Assembly: GCF_014269185.2 (NCBI RefSeq)
Contig: NZ_JABWRZ020000001.1
Coordinates: 3,125,001-3,189,000 of the forward strand
DNA: 64,000 nt
Direction: 5' to 3'
From: Pseudomonas oryzicola
GTDB lineage: Bacteria; Pseudomonadota; Gammaproteobacteria; Pseudomonadales; Pseudomonadaceae
Part shown: piece by piece, positions 36,026 through 45,666 of the stretch
Layout of the letters: each line of letters starts with the position of its first letter
Numbering within the stretch: the stretch's first letter is position 1
Translations under genes and position numbers: made by a program
Notes under the pieces: generated by a model
What the model was told of the DNA's origin: nothing
What the model saw: only the letters and a program-made list of their open reading frames with translations
Databases searched by the model: none

Positions 36026-38155
36026 ATGGCAAAAAAGTCTGTTGCCCCGGCTTCGCTTTCCATGCTCGGCCTGCTGGTCATGCCTGCTGCTCATGCAGCT
36101 CAACCTGAGTCGCAGGGTTCCCTCGCCCTGCCCGCCACCGCCGTCACCAGCGCCTATGAGCAGCAGAGCTACAAGGCCGTTGAAAGCCGCAGCGCCTTGA
36201 AGATCGACGCGCCGCTGCGCGACATCCCGCAAACCGTCAACGTCGTGCCGGAAAGCGTGATCAAGGACCAGGGCGCCCAGTCGATGCAAGATGTGCTGAA
36301 GAACGTGCCTGGCGTCGGCCTGTCCAACGGCGATGGCCAGCGCGATCAGGTGACCATCCGTGGCTTCAGCGCCATTGGCGACATGTACATCGACGGTGTG
36401 CGCGACGATGCGCTGTACTTCCGCGACCTTTCCAACATCGAGCGGGTCGAGGTGATCAAGGGCCCCGCCGCCGTGTTGTATGGCCGTGGTTCCTCGGGTG
36501 GCCTGATCAACAGCATCAGCAAGAAACCCAGCTTCACGCCCAAGCGCGAAGTCGGCATGAGCTTCGACAGCGAAGGCAAGCGCCGCACCCAGTTCGACAG
36601 TGGCTGGGCCGACCCGCAGGGCAACCAGGCCTACCGCGTTACCGGTGCCTTCGAAGACAGCGACACCTTCCGCGATGATGGCTACATCGACCGCAAGGCC
36701 ATCGCGCCATCGGCCTACTTCCGCCTCTCCGATGACCTGGAACTGAACCTGGGCGCCACCTACCTGTATGACAAGCGGCTGATCGACTTCGGCATCCCGG
36801 CCCTGGGCAACCGCCCGGTGGATGTGCACCGTGACAAGCGCTTCGGTTCCGGCGATGCCGACCAGGACTATGCCCGCAGCGAAGTGTTCTCGCTGACCGC
36901 AAGCCTCGATTACCGCATCAACGACGACTTTACCCTGACCAACACCAGCCGTTACTACCGCTACGACCTGGACCGCAACAACACCCTCGCCGACAGCGGC
37001 CCGAAGCGCTTCGTCACTGCGCCCGATGGCGAGCTGCTGGTCAAGCTCAACCGCGGCAACGTCGCCCGTGACGAGTACGGCCTGTTCAACCAGACCGAGC
37101 TCAAGCAACAGGCGCAGCTGGCCGGGATGCAGCACAACCTGCTGTATGGCGTGGAGGTGGGTTTCCAGGACAAGCACCAGCGGGTCCTGAGCCAGAACAA
37201 CGTGGCCCAGGTGCCGGTGTACCGAGACGCCCTGGTAGCGGTGCCGGAACACGCCGCCAACCTGTCGTCGAAGGGCACCAACTTCCAGCAGACCACTGGC
37301 CTGTACGTCCAGGACATGATCGAGCTGAATGAGCATTGGAAAGCGCTGGTCGGTGTGCGTTATGACATCTTTGGCCAGGAATACGACGACGACCGCGTGC
37401 AGAACGTCGACCTCGACCGCACCGACAAGACCTGGAGCCCGCGCGCCGGCCTGGTCTACCAGCCGGATGCCATCCAGTCCTACTACGTTTCGGTCAGCCG
37501 CAGTTACCAGCCCTCGGGCGAGGTATTCGCGGTCAGCCCGAGCAACCAGCACCTGGAGCCGGAAGAAACGACCAACTACGAAATCGGCGCCAAGTGGGAC
37601 CTGCTCGACAGTCGCCTGTCGTTGACAGCAGCGCTGTTCCGCCTCGAGCGCACCAACATCAAGACCGCCGACCCGGCCAACCCCAACCTCACCGTGCTGG
37701 CTGGCGAGCAGCGCACCGACGGCTTCGAAGCCACCGTCAGCGGCCAACTGAGCGACAAGTGGCAGATCTACGCCGGCTACGCCTACCTGGACGCCGAGAT
37801 CACCAAGTCCAACAGCAAGACCAATGGCGTGGCGAACGAAGGCCAGACCCCGACCCTGACGCCGCGCAACAGCGCCAACGTCTGGCTGGTGCGTACCCTG
37901 ACCCCGCAATGGCGCGTGGCCGCCGGTGCCAACTACGTCGACGAGCGCTACACCGCACTTGATAACGTGGTGGTGATGCCGGGCTACACCACCTTCGACG
38001 CCGCGCTGCTGTACAGCGTGCCGCAGTGGGACGCCGCGCTGCGCCTGAAGAACGTGTTCGACCGCGACTACTACGCCTCTGCGCACGGCTCGGTGGACCT
38101 GATCACCCCAGGCGCACCGCGTACACTGGAAGCCAGCTTCAACTACCGCTTCTGA
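36026..38155 (+). CDS. TonB-dependent siderophore receptor (catecholate/Fiu-like)
   Basis: A 709-aa outer-membrane receptor. The signal peptide is about residues 1-25 (PAAHA-AQP). The plug domain starts with LRDIPQTVNVVPESVIKDQG and contains TIRGFSAIGDMYIDGVRDD and VEVIKGPAAVLYGRGSSGG. The 22-strand barrel follows and ends in a terminal Phe (EASFNYRF), as required for BAM insertion. No N-terminal signalling domain is present, so no anti-sigma partner is expected. The start at 36026 is fixed by the signal peptide. The ligand is unknown; plug-domain similarity to Fiu-type receptors suggests catecholates. Confidence 0.92.
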   Translation: MAKKSVAPASLSMLGLLVMPAAHAAQPESQGSLALPATAVTSAYEQQSYKAVESRSALKIDAPLRDIPQTVNVVPESVIKDQGAQSMQDVLKNVPGVGLSNGDGQRDQVTIRGFSAIGDMYIDGVRDDALYFRDLSNIERVEVIKGPAAVLYGRGSSGGLINSISKKPSFTPKREVGMSFDSEGKRRTQFDSGWADPQGNQAYRVTGAFEDSDTFRDDGYIDRKAIAPSAYFRLSDDLELNLGATYLYDKRLIDFGIPALGNRPVDVHRDKRFGSGDADQDYARSEVFSLTASLDYRINDDFTLTNTSRYYRYDLDRNNTLADSGPKRFVTAPDGELLVKLNRGNVARDEYGLFNQTELKQQAQLAGMQHNLLYGVEVGFQDKHQRVLSQNNVAQVPVYRDALVAVPEHAANLSSKGTNFQQTTGLYVQDMIELNEHWKALVGVRYDIFGQEYDDDRVQNVDLDRTDKTWSPRAGLVYQPDAIQSYYVSVSRSYQPSGEVFAVSPSNQHLEPEETTNYEIGAKWDLLDSRLSLTAALFRLERTNIKTADPANPNLTVLAGEQRTDGFEATVSGQLSDKWQIYAGYAYLDAEITKSNSKTNGVANEGQTPTLTPRNSANVWLVRTLTPQWRVAAGANYVDERYTALDNVVVMPGYTTFDAALLYSVPQWDAALRLKNVFDRDYYASAHGSVDLITPGAPRTLEASFNYRF

Positions 38156-38176
38156 TCACTCGGCAAGCAATCCGCC

Positions 38177-38223
38177 CCCCTGCAGGGGCGGCCTTGTATC
38201 GCGAAAGGGCCGCAAAGCGGCCC
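38177..38223 (+). repeat. REP-type double hairpin after the TonB receptor
   Basis: A 12-bp palindrome (38177-38188) is followed by a 7-bp stem with an AAA loop (38207-38213 with 38217-38223). The second hairpin is identical to that at 45625-45641. It lies between convergent genes and probably acts as a bidirectional terminator. Confidence 0.65.
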
Positions 38224-38243
38224 CGTACACCATGCAGATGCAA

Positions 38244-39536
38244 TCAGCGGTTACGCGTCACCCGCCAGACCGTATTGGCCAGGTCATCGGCAATGATCAA
38301 CGCACCACTCGGATCCACCGTCACCCCCACCGGCCGCCCGCGGGTCTTGCCATCCTCACCGCGGAAACCGCTGGCGAAGTCGATCGGCTCACCTGCCGGC
38401 TTGCCATTGCCGAACGGCACGAAGATGACCTTGTAGCCGACCGGATTGGGCCGGTTCCAGCTGCCATGTTCACCCACGAAGACGCCGTCGGCGAAGCGCT
38501 CGCCCATGGCCGGGATGGAGAAAGCCACGCCCAGTGCCGCCACGTGCGAACCGAGGCTGTAATCCGGCTTGATCGCCGCCGCGACCTTGTCCGGGTTCTG
38601 CGGCCGTACCCGCTCATCCACGTTCTGCCCCCAGTAACTGTAAGGCCAGCCGTAGAAACCACCTTCACGCACCGAGGTCAGGTAGTCCGGCACCAGGTCG
38701 GGGCCCAGCTCATCGCGTTCGTTGACCACCGCCCACAGCTGCCCGGTCTGCGGCTGGATGGCCAGCGCCGTCGGGTTGCGCAGGCCCGTGGCATAGGGCC
38801 GGTGCGCGCCGGTTGCAGCATCGACCTGCCAGACCATGGCCCGGTCGATCTCCACTTCCAGCCCGCGTTCGGTGATGTTGCTGTTGGAACCGATGCCCAC
38901 GTACAGGTAACGACCATCCGGACTTATCGTCAGCGCCTTGGTCCAGTGGTGGTTGATCGCGGCAGGCAGGTCGGTGATCTTGGTCGGCGGGCCATCGGCC
39001 CGGGTCTGGCCGTCCTGGTAGTCAAAGCGCACCAGGGCATCCTGGTTGGCCACGTACAGCTTGCCAGCGGCAAAGGCCAGGCCGTACGGCGCATTGAGGT
39101 TTTCTGCAAACACCGTCTGCAGCTCATAGCTACCGTCGCCGTCGGCATCGCGCAGCAGGGTCAGGCGGTTGCCCCCCTTGACCTGGGTATTGCCCTTGGC
39201 CTTGATCTGGTTGGCAATGACATCCTTGGGCTTGAGCTTGGCCGCGCTGCCACCGCGGCCCTCGGCGACCAGGATATCGCCATTGGGCAACACCAGGGTC
39301 TGCCGCGGGATCTTCAGGCCGGTGGCGATGGCCGTGACGGTAAAGCCTTCAGGTACCGTCGGCTTCTGCTCACCCCAGGCTACCGGCTGGGCGATTTTCA
39401 TGCTCGGCAGCAGGCCACGTTGTGGCGCCGGCAGTTTCGGGTCGGGGCCAAGGGCCTGGGTCGGCTCGCCATCACCGCCACACGCAGTCAACAGCAACGC
39501 CATGCTCAACAGGCCCAACGCAGGTACAAGCTTCAT
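38244..39536 (-). CDS. PQQ-type glucose/sorbosone dehydrogenase lipoprotein
   Basis: A 430-aa secreted beta-propeller protein. The N-terminal lipobox LLTAC near residue 18 predicts lipidation. The propeller part contains NGDILVAEGRGG, DGSYELQTVFAENLNAPYGLAF, SPDGRYLYVGIGSNSN, GLRNPTALAIQPQTGQLW and GEHGSWNR, the hallmarks of soluble aldose-sugar/L-sorbosone dehydrogenases. The start at 39536 overlaps the stop of the DUF2231 gene (ATGA); the frame upstream is antisense overlap. The natural substrate is unknown; a periplasmic PQQ-dependent sugar or aldehyde oxidation is inferred. Confidence 0.88.
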   Translation of the reverse strand: MKLVPALGLLSMALLLTACGGDGEPTQALGPDPKLPAPQRGLLPSMKIAQPVAWGEQKPTVPEGFTVTAIATGLKIPRQTLVLPNGDILVAEGRGGSAAKLKPKDVIANQIKAKGNTQVKGGNRLTLLRDADGDGSYELQTVFAENLNAPYGLAFAAGKLYVANQDALVRFDYQDGQTRADGPPTKITDLPAAINHHWTKALTISPDGRYLYVGIGSNSNITERGLEVEIDRAMVWQVDAATGAHRPYATGLRNPTALAIQPQTGQLWAVVNERDELGPDLVPDYLTSVREGGFYGWPYSYWGQNVDERVRPQNPDKVAAAIKPDYSLGSHVAALGVAFSIPAMGERFADGVFVGEHGSWNRPNPVGYKVIFVPFGNGKPAGEPIDFASGFRGEDGKTRGRPVGVTVDPSGALIIADDLANTVWRVTRNR

Positions 39537-39961
39537 GCCGCACCTCCCGAGCGCAGGCCGCTCAAACCGGTCCAGGCGGCCACTGTCGCGAGCACGCTCG
39601 CGATCACCGACAGCACCAGCCCGGACGGCATTACCGCCCAGGCGTCCCTGGCATGTTCGAAGGCATTGATCAGCCCCAGCACCCAAGTCACCAGCAGCAG
39701 CACGAAGTACAGCGTCGGCCGGCCGCCCTTGTGCTCGGCACGGATCAGGTTGGCCAACGCGAACAATAGTGCCAGCCCGCAAAATACCAGGGCGCCGGCG
39801 ATCAGCCAGGCGGCGAAGTTGCTCCACTGGATCTGGTAACTGTTGAAGTAGGCGATGTCGCTCAGTAGCGCAGCGAGAAACAACGGAACGCTGCCGGCCA
39901 GCAGCAAGGCATGCAGCGGGCTGGGGGTATGGCGGTAGAAGGTTTGCTCGGATGCGGTCAC
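39533..39961 (-). CDS. DUF2231 family membrane protein
   Basis: A 142-aa protein with four predicted helices, about residues 17-35, 48-70, 82-100 and 114-135. The first cytoplasmic part HTPSPLHALLLAGSVPLFLAALLSD and the FNSYQIQWSNFAAWLIAGAL segment are typical of DUF2231. It overlaps the dehydrogenase lipoprotein gene by 4 bases, so the two are co-translated. The family is often linked to periplasmic oxidations and may carry electrons or anchor a partner, but this is inference. Confidence 0.85.
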   Translation of the reverse strand: MTASEQTFYRHTPSPLHALLLAGSVPLFLAALLSDIAYFNSYQIQWSNFAAWLIAGALVFCGLALLFALANLIRAEHKGGRPTLYFVLLLVTWVLGLINAFEHARDAWAVMPSGLVLSVIASVLATVAAWTGLSGLRSGGAA

Positions 39962-40116
39962 GGTGCCTCCTTTTCATTCAGTGACCCAGGGGCTGATGGC
40001 GTGGCCACCAGGCGTGCGCAGGGCGCGCCTAGCAAAGGAGCCTCTCGACAAGGCGATAGTTCACCGTTTGGTTTGAATGGCCTATGCTGCGAGGCGTTGG
40101 CGCAAGGAGACAACCG

Positions 40117-40416
40117 ATGAGCAGCAACCCGATTCGCCCGCGTTCGCCCTGGGCGTTGACCACCCTGCTGGCGCTCGGCCTGGTGCTCGTGGCCGGTTGC
40201 TCCAGCAAGACCGGCAAGACCCACTATGCGGCACGCACAATAGGCTCCAACTGCTTCGCCAAAGCCGTCCCCACCACTGGCGAAGGTGGCCTGGCATGGG
40301 GCGATACCTTGAGCATCGCCCGCAAGAAGTCGCTGGACAACTGCGTGCGTTATGCCAGCCGGTCGGGGGGCTCACCGAGAACTTGCCAGGTGGTGATGGC
40401 CAAGTGCAAGAACTGA
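40117..40416 (+). CDS. Small cysteine-rich lipoprotein
   Basis: A 99-aa protein. The ATG at 40117 is preceded by a strong AAGGAGA, which decides it over the ATG at 40084. The N-terminus has a hydrophobic signal with lipobox LVAGC. The mature part carries four more cysteines (SNCFAK, DNCVRY, RTCQVV, AKCKN), enough for two disulfides. The pattern AWGDTLSIARKKSLDNC...GGSPRTCQVV faintly resembles DUF4189-type repeats. The function is unknown and it stands alone. Confidence 0.75.
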   Translation: MSSNPIRPRSPWALTTLLALGLVLVAGCSSKTGKTHYAARTIGSNCFAKAVPTTGEGGLAWGDTLSIARKKSLDNCVRYASRSGGSPRTCQVVMAKCKN

Positions 40417-40775
40417 ATGTATATAAACAGGAACTAAAGTAAGTTCTTTCCTACAAATAATTCTGAAATCTTTTCCGCTTATTGCGCCACGCCCTGACCG
40501 CAACTAGATCAAATATGTTTTTACATTTTCGCTCTCGACTTGAAAGCGAAAGCCTGGGCATTGTCTTGTCATTGAAAGCAGACCAGCAAGGCTGCTCGAT
40601 GGCAACTTGACCGGTACTCCCCGGCGATACAAGCCGCCAATAACGCGACAACAACGCATTTCCGCCCGATTGGTTTCCAATAACCCTTGGTAGGCGAACG
40701 ATGGACTTATCGGTCGTGAACCAGGCTTTTTGCTTTTCATGATTTACACAGATTGCCCCTGGGTAAGGAGCTCCC
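40417..40775. other. Intergenic region before the T6SS effector
   Basis: This stretch of about 360 bases is less GC-rich than its surroundings and has no credible gene. An imperfect hairpin with TTTCGCT and AGCGAAA arms lies near 40528-40554. It must contain the promoter of the effector, but I see no convincing sigma-70 or sigma-54 boxes. The GGTAAGGAG ribosome site is at 40760-40768. Confidence 0.4.
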
Positions 40776-43766
40776 ATGAACGACGCCTCCGTGAGCAGCG
40801 CCACCTCCGGCCCTGCCTGCAGCGCACGCATCCCGATCCTGCCGGTGCGCTATGCCATCGTCCCGCGCAGTGGCGACGCTCCCGCCTGCCGCTATGCCGC
40901 TGCCGGCTTCAACCTGGAACAAGGCTTCCCCCTGCTGCGGCACTCCGCCTACACCCTGCGCGCCCTGCGCCCAGGCTATGTCTATGTGTTCATGCAAGGC
41001 CCCCTGGGCCAGAAGCTGGTCATCCATGAGTACCTCGGCGCAGGCCTCTACAAGGAACTGCGCTATCGCGGCCTGGAGGGCTACCACCTGCGCGATCGCT
41101 ACCTGTCCAGCCGTACCCTGGGCTGGGTCTGGGCCGACACCTGCCCCGATACCGCCAGCGAAGTATGGGTCGGCTACAGCCCACACCTGTGGACCAATGC
41201 CATGACCGCCCGCATCAGCGCTTCGCCAGCCCTGCGCAAACGGCACATGCGCCAGCTGGACATGGCCGAACTCATCAGCGCCAGCCAGGCCCCGTCAAGC
41301 CAGCCGCATGTCTTGCCAGTCAGTGCCCTGCCCACCTGGGTTGAAGATTTCAAGCCCGCCGCGCGGCGCATGCCCCTGACCTGGAGCAGCGATCCGCTCA
41401 GCGAAACCTTGCCCATCGGCAACCTTGTGGCCGTCGGCCGGCACTACCCTTACACCCAGCCGAAGGTCCCGGTGGTGGTCGCGCTCGCCGACGCCGAGGG
41501 CATGGCCCTGGACCTGAGCCTGTCGGTGTCCGCCTACCAGCACCAACTGCGCGACCTGATGCCCGCCGAGCAGCTGCCACACCTGAAACCCGCAGAGGGC
41601 CCCGAGCACGAACGGGTACCGGCCTGCTATCGGCTGGATGCCGAACAGCTGAGCCCGCAGAGCCGCGACTTCCACCACCGCAACCTGGTCGCCGTGCTGC
41701 TGGACAAGACCCTGGTAAGCCTGTATCCGGCGGATGCGCCATCTCCGGAGCTGGCCGCGTTCCGGCTGGGCACGGAACGTCGCGGGCCTGCCCTGTCGCC
41801 CTCGGCCTCGCGTTTCCAGGCCCTCACCCACGAGGACTATTCACCCCACGGCGCGCGTCTGGCACAGCGCCTCGATAGCGCCAGCTACCTGCGCTTCCTC
41901 GCCGAACGCGATGAGCTGGAGCAGCGCATCGGCGCCCTGCGCAGCCAGGCCTTGCAAGCCAGCCACGACCATGACACCTGGCTGGCAACCGCCGAACCCC
42001 GACATATCGACGATCCCTACAGCCTGGCCGCCGCCCTGGCCTGCTACGACCGCGACGAACTCACCTCTGCCCGCGGGCTGGAAATTTCCCTGGCGCTGCT
42101 GATCCAGCCGATGGCCCAGCCGGCTCCCGGTACCGAAGACCAGGACCGGCGCTTCAAGCGCCTGGAGCAGTGGCTGGACCAGCACGACAGCCCGCTCTAC
42201 ACCGCCCTCGCCCCGTTCAACCCGTTCAAGGACAAGGCCGACGCGATCGGCAGCCTGCTCGGCGCCAGCGACAACGTGATCGAAGGCTTGGCCGGGCGTT
42301 TTCCGGCCATGGCCGACATCACCGACCTGACGGCCCAGTCGGTCAACACCGTGGTGCTCAAGCGCCTGCGCGGGCAGACTCGCTGGGATGCCAGCCGTGG
42401 CCTGCGCCAGCAAGTGCTGCTGGCGGCAGGTGAAGCCAATGCCGAGAAGGCACTCGGGCTGTTGGCGGCACGCTATCGGATTACCGACCAGGCGATCAGG
42501 GAAAATCCATTCAGCCAGGAGGTGCAGAAGTACCTGAAAAGCGGCATGGCGCAGGTGGAGGAAATGAAGCGCCTGCGGATCTCGGGGAGCCGGACGATTT
42601 CAGTTGAAATGACCACTACCGTACGGGTGAAACCCAACTTCCTCGGGTTGCTGACATCCAGCGTTGGCGGCGGGTTGAACGCCGGGATGCTGTGGTTCAA
42701 CGTGTTATCGCTGAAGACGGCCTACAACAGCCTGCAGAAAAGTGATGCGCCGGAATACACCACGGGCTTCGCTTCATCGATCTTCGGTGTAATCGGTGCG
42801 GCGGCGTCGACCTTGGTCAGCGTACGTGCAACGCAGAAAGCCGTGATGCTGAGGTTGAGTTCGACTGCGCCAGGGATGGCGTTTGGCAATGGATTAGTCA
42901 AATTTCTAGGAAGTAACCTGTTTGCGCGGGTATCTGGATATCCGGCAATTTTACTTGGATTGCTTTCAGATCTGCAGAAGGCGGAACGTCAAAAGGACAA
43001 CGGCGACTCAAGAGCTGCCACGTATACTACCCGCGGCGGGTTCGCCATTGCTGTGGGGTCTGTGTTGGTACTTGAGGGTAGTCTAGCGATCGCAGGTCCA
43101 ACGCTGTTAATTCCGTTTGCAGGCTGGGCTGCTGGCTCAATTTTCTTAGCTGGGACGGCAATCATTGCGACCGGATTGTACCTTCATGCCAAAGCACATG
43201 AAAGGATCCATACCCCTACAGAGCTATGGGCTGCCAGATGCGTATTCGGCACACGCAAGAACGACGGTGAAGCACGAGAAAATATCACACTTGACTTTGA
43301 AAGAAGACTACCAAAATTCAGAAATTTAACTGATGAAATTGAAGCTTGGTACGCTGACCACTATGCGCCCATTCTGCTGACAGAAAAGGAAGCAGGCCTT
43401 ATTGGTGTTGAAGGATTAAACAGCGCCTGGAGCGAAGCCAACCATTGGTCAACACCAAACTGGACCTCAATTATATACAATGAGGTGGCCACAGCCATAC
43501 CTTCCGCAGAATTCTCAATTCTTTTAAAAGGCTTCCTCATAGGGCAAAGTGAATGGTCAGCCACTGTCAATAGTCTATCTGAGAACAACCAGGAGTCGAA
43601 CCTAACAATGCATATAGTCTGCTTTCCCACAAAAGCAGGCCTGATTCTGAACTTCAAGGGTTCAGTACAAAATAAAAGAAGCATAAGCCTTAGCGTCGAC
43701 TACCACCCTAATCAAGGTCTACTTACGACCTCAGCATCATCCGCCAAATTCACACTGAGCAACTAG
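40776..43766 (+). CDS. Type VI secretion effector, MIX/VasX-type N-terminus with pore-like C-terminus
   Basis: A 996-aa protein. The N-terminus [14 protein letters not shown] and the motif LRPGYVYVF at residues 64-72 fit the hRxGhhYhh pattern of MIX-type T6SS effectors and the VasX / BTH_I2691 family N-terminal region. The central part (about 150-600) is helical and family-like. From about residue 619 a series of hydrophobic segments appears ([37 protein letters not shown] near 664, and a long pair at 754-802), as in pore-forming VasX-like toxins. The last 190 residues are hydrophilic and encoded by AT-rich DNA. No signal peptide is present, consistent with T6SS export. The partner immunity gene follows after 3 bases. 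No vgrG, PAAR, hcp or adaptor gene is in the window. Confidence 0.85.
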   Translation: MNDASVSSATSGPACSARIPILPVRYAIVPRSGDAPACRYAAAGFNLEQGFPLLRHSAYTLRALRPGYVYVFMQGPLGQKLVIHEYLGAGLYKELRYRGLEGYHLRDRYLSSRTLGWVWADTCPDTASEVWVGYSPHLWTNAMTARISASPALRKRHMRQLDMAELISASQAPSSQPHVLPVSALPTWVEDFKPAARRMPLTWSSDPLSETLPIGNLVAVGRHYPYTQPKVPVVVALADAEGMALDLSLSVSAYQHQLRDLMPAEQLPHLKPAEGPEHERVPACYRLDAEQLSPQSRDFHHRNLVAVLLDKTLVSLYPADAPSPELAAFRLGTERRGPALSPSASRFQALTHEDYSPHGARLAQRLDSASYLRFLAERDELEQRIGALRSQALQASHDHDTWLATAEPRHIDDPYSLAAALACYDRDELTSARGLEISLALLIQPMAQPAPGTEDQDRRFKRLEQWLDQHDSPLYTALAPFNPFKDKADAIGSLLGASDNVIEGLAGRFPAMADITDLTAQSVNTVVLKRLRGQTRWDASRGLRQQVLLAAGEANAEKALGLLAARYRITDQAIRENPFSQEVQKYLKSGMAQVEEMKRLRISGSRTISVEMTTTVRVKPNFLGLLTSSVGGGLNAGMLWFNVLSLKTAYNSLQKSDAPEYTTGFASSIFGVIGAAASTLVSVRATQKAVMLRLSSTAPGMAFGNGLVKFLGSNLFARVSGYPAILLGLLSDLQKAERQKDNGDSRAATYTTRGGFAIAVGSVLVLEGSLAIAGPTLLIPFAGWAAGSIFLAGTAIIATGLYLHAKAHERIHTPTELWAARCVFGTRKNDGEARENITLDFERRLPKFRNLTDEIEAWYADHYAPILLTEKEAGLIGVEGLNSAWSEANHWSTPNWTSIIYNEVATAIPSAEFSILLKGFLIGQSEWSATVNSLSENNQESNLTMHIVCFPTKAGLILNFKGSVQNKRSISLSVDYHPNQGLLTTSASSAKFTLSN

Positions 43767-43769
43767 CAT

Positions 43770-44645
43770 ATGTCGACAACCTGGTTATTCACCCCCACTA
43801 TGAAACAAAACCTATCACCCAGAATCCTGGGCCAGGTCGATCACATCAAACATAATTACCTCTGCCTGCGCAATCCTTGGGTTAACGACTCCGTTTTCAT
43901 GGGAAAAATGTACGTTGCAATGATTCTGTCGACGGCAGCCTATACATACCCAACCGCTCTCACAGAGCAATTAACCTATGACAGTGATTACGAAATTTCG
44001 ATCATGTTCCTATTAGCCCCCTTCCTATTTTCGCCATTTTTATTTTATAGACTATATTTCATCAAACGACTATCAGCCATATACTTTAACAGGTACTCGA
44101 AAAAAATATATTATCAACGAATAGGCAAACTGTTCATCTTCGACTGGAACAATACGGTCGGCGGTATATTTAAACGCACCGAGTTCGGTGGTTCATCCTT
44201 TTCCACCAGTTATGCACTTGCCTTCGCCCCACGCCGAGCGGACGGCAGCCTCCACCAGACGGACTGCCTCTGGGTCGACAGCAACGAACCCACCGACTCC
44301 GACGTCCAGCATGTCGCCGAAGTATGGGAATACCTCCGTCACTTCATGGACCACGGCCCGGACAGACTCCCCCCTCCCGGCGAACCCAACTGGTGGCACA
44401 AGCCTCTGCACGCCATTTGCCTGACCCCGGCCGAAGCCTGGCGCCACTATGCCCCCTGGCGAACCGGCGAGCCCGGTGAAATGCAGGGCAAGAAGAACTG
44501 GCAACTGCCATTCTGGGCGGTGCTGTTCCCTTACAACCTGACAGTTGCCATCGCTTGGTACTTCATATGCAAACTGTTCAATGTCCAGGCCGCGCCACCA
44601 CCGGCAGAGGCGTTCGAAGGAACCCCTGCTAACGGCCGCGAGTGA
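43770..44645 (+). CDS. Probable membrane immunity protein (DUF6708-like) for the adjacent T6SS effector
   Basis: A 291-aa protein with two hydrophobic segments in the N-terminal half (about residues 47-66 and 78-99) and one near the C-terminus (about 248-272). The cytoplasmic middle part contains IYYQRIGKLFIFDWNNTVGG and WVDSNEPTDSDVQHVAEVWEYLRHFM, typical of DUF6708-like proteins found next to VasX-type effectors. It starts 3 bases after the effector stop, so it is co-translated with the toxin. A membrane immunity protein suits a membrane-acting toxin. The first half is AT-rich like the toxin tail, and the second half returns to host-like GC content. Its 3' end overlaps the convergent methyltransferase by 17 bases. 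Confidence 0.78.
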   Translation: MSTTWLFTPTMKQNLSPRILGQVDHIKHNYLCLRNPWVNDSVFMGKMYVAMILSTAAYTYPTALTEQLTYDSDYEISIMFLLAPFLFSPFLFYRLYFIKRLSAIYFNRYSKKIYYQRIGKLFIFDWNNTVGGIFKRTEFGGSSFSTSYALAFAPRRADGSLHQTDCLWVDSNEPTDSDVQHVAEVWEYLRHFMDHGPDRLPPPGEPNWWHKPLHAICLTPAEAWRHYAPWRTGEPGEMQGKKNWQLPFWAVLFPYNLTVAIAWYFICKLFNVQAAPPPAEAFEGTPANGRE

Positions 44646-45444
44646 TCACCACCTCCAGGTATTCGCTCGGCACCACCAGTGACGTCGGGCCGCCCACATT
44701 GCAGGCATTCAGCAATTCGGTAAGGTCACGCTCCAGCGCCGCGGCCGCCTGCGGCTCCAGCGAGGCAAAGGCCGTGCGCATCGGTCCGAACCAGGTGCGG
44801 AACACCTCGAGGTAATGCGCCGCCGAGCGATAGCGGAAGTTGAACAGCTGACGGCTGACCTGCAACGCGTCAAACGCGCCTTCGAACAGCACGCGCAATT
44901 GTTCCTCATCGCCCCAGCGCGAGGGCGGCAAGGCCCCGGCAGGCGGTGGCACATGCCGCCCCAGGGTCTTGAACATCTGCCCGACGTAGCCTTGCGGGGT
45001 CCAGTTGGCCAGGCCGATCCGGCCACCGGGCCGGCACACCCGGCTCAGTTCGCGCGCAGCCTGGGCCTGGTCGGGGGCGAACATCACGCCGAAGGTCGAC
45101 AGCACCGCATCGAAGGTGCCATCGGCAAACGGCAGTGCTTCGGCATCGGCGGTCTGGAACACCACATCGAGGCGCTCGGCCCGCGCCCGTTCTTCGCCGC
45201 GCTTGAGCAGCTCGGGCACATAGTCGGTGGAGGTGACGCGGCAACCGCGTCGAGCTGCGGCCAGGGTAACGTTGCCATTGCCGGCGGCAACATCCAGAAC
45301 CTGTTCGTCCCAGCGCAGGTCACAGGCCTCGGCCAGGCGCTCGCCGACGATTTGCATGGTGGTGCCGATTACCGCGTAGTCGCCACTGGCCCATATGGCT
45401 TGCTGGCGGGCTTTCAGGGCATTGGTATCCAAAGAGGTGTTCAT
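44629..45444 (-). CDS. Class I SAM-dependent methyltransferase
   Basis: A 271-aa Rossmann-fold methyltransferase of the UbiE/MenG-like Methyltransf_11/25 group. Motif I is VLDVAAGNGNVTLAAARRGC, followed by the acidic residue in STDYVPELLKRGEERA, motif II in FQTADAEALPFADGTFDAVLS, and the post-II RVCRPGGRIGLANWTP. The start at 45444 was chosen for the MNTSLDTNALKARQQAIW N-terminus; an upstream codon at 45492 would add 16 residues. The substrate is unknown. It converges on the immunity gene. Confidence 0.88.
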   Translation of the reverse strand: MNTSLDTNALKARQQAIWASGDYAVIGTTMQIVGERLAEACDLRWDEQVLDVAAGNGNVTLAAARRGCRVTSTDYVPELLKRGEERARAERLDVVFQTADAEALPFADGTFDAVLSTFGVMFAPDQAQAARELSRVCRPGGRIGLANWTPQGYVGQMFKTLGRHVPPPAGALPPSRWGDEEQLRVLFEGAFDALQVSRQLFNFRYRSAAHYLEVFRTWFGPMRTAFASLEPQAAAALERDLTELLNACNVGGPTSLVVPSEYLEVVITRGR

Positions 45445-45624
45445 GGTCTGCGCCTTTTCAAGGTGCGCGGCCGAGATCCTTCTGGCGGTCACACGCCATG
45501 GATTGAGGGGATAGAAGCAAGACGCTACGCGCCTGGCAGGCGAAGCGACAAGACAGATTGGGGATAGCGGCTATTTGAAACCGATCTATACGGGCGCGTC
45601 GCAGGGACAGCCGGGTGTCGCGAT

Positions 45625-45641
45625 GGGCCGCAAAGCGGCCC
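45625..45641. repeat. REP-type hairpin
   Basis: A 7-bp perfect stem with an AAA loop, identical to that at 38207-38223. It lies in the 222-bp spacer between the OsmC-YcaO gene (whose stop is 26 bases away) and the methyltransferase start and may help end the YcaO transcript. Confidence 0.6.
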
Positions 45642-45666
45642 TGGCGATATCAGCAGTGACGCGTGA

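Noticed and set aside
36017..38086. 689-codon open frame antisense to the TonB receptor
   Set aside because: It is a compositional shadow of the receptor gene, without motif or ribosome site.
40504..40740. 78-codon minus-strand frame upstream of the effector, considered as antitoxin or adaptor
   Set aside because: There is no ribosome site, no family resemblance, and it is on the wrong strand for an adaptor operon.
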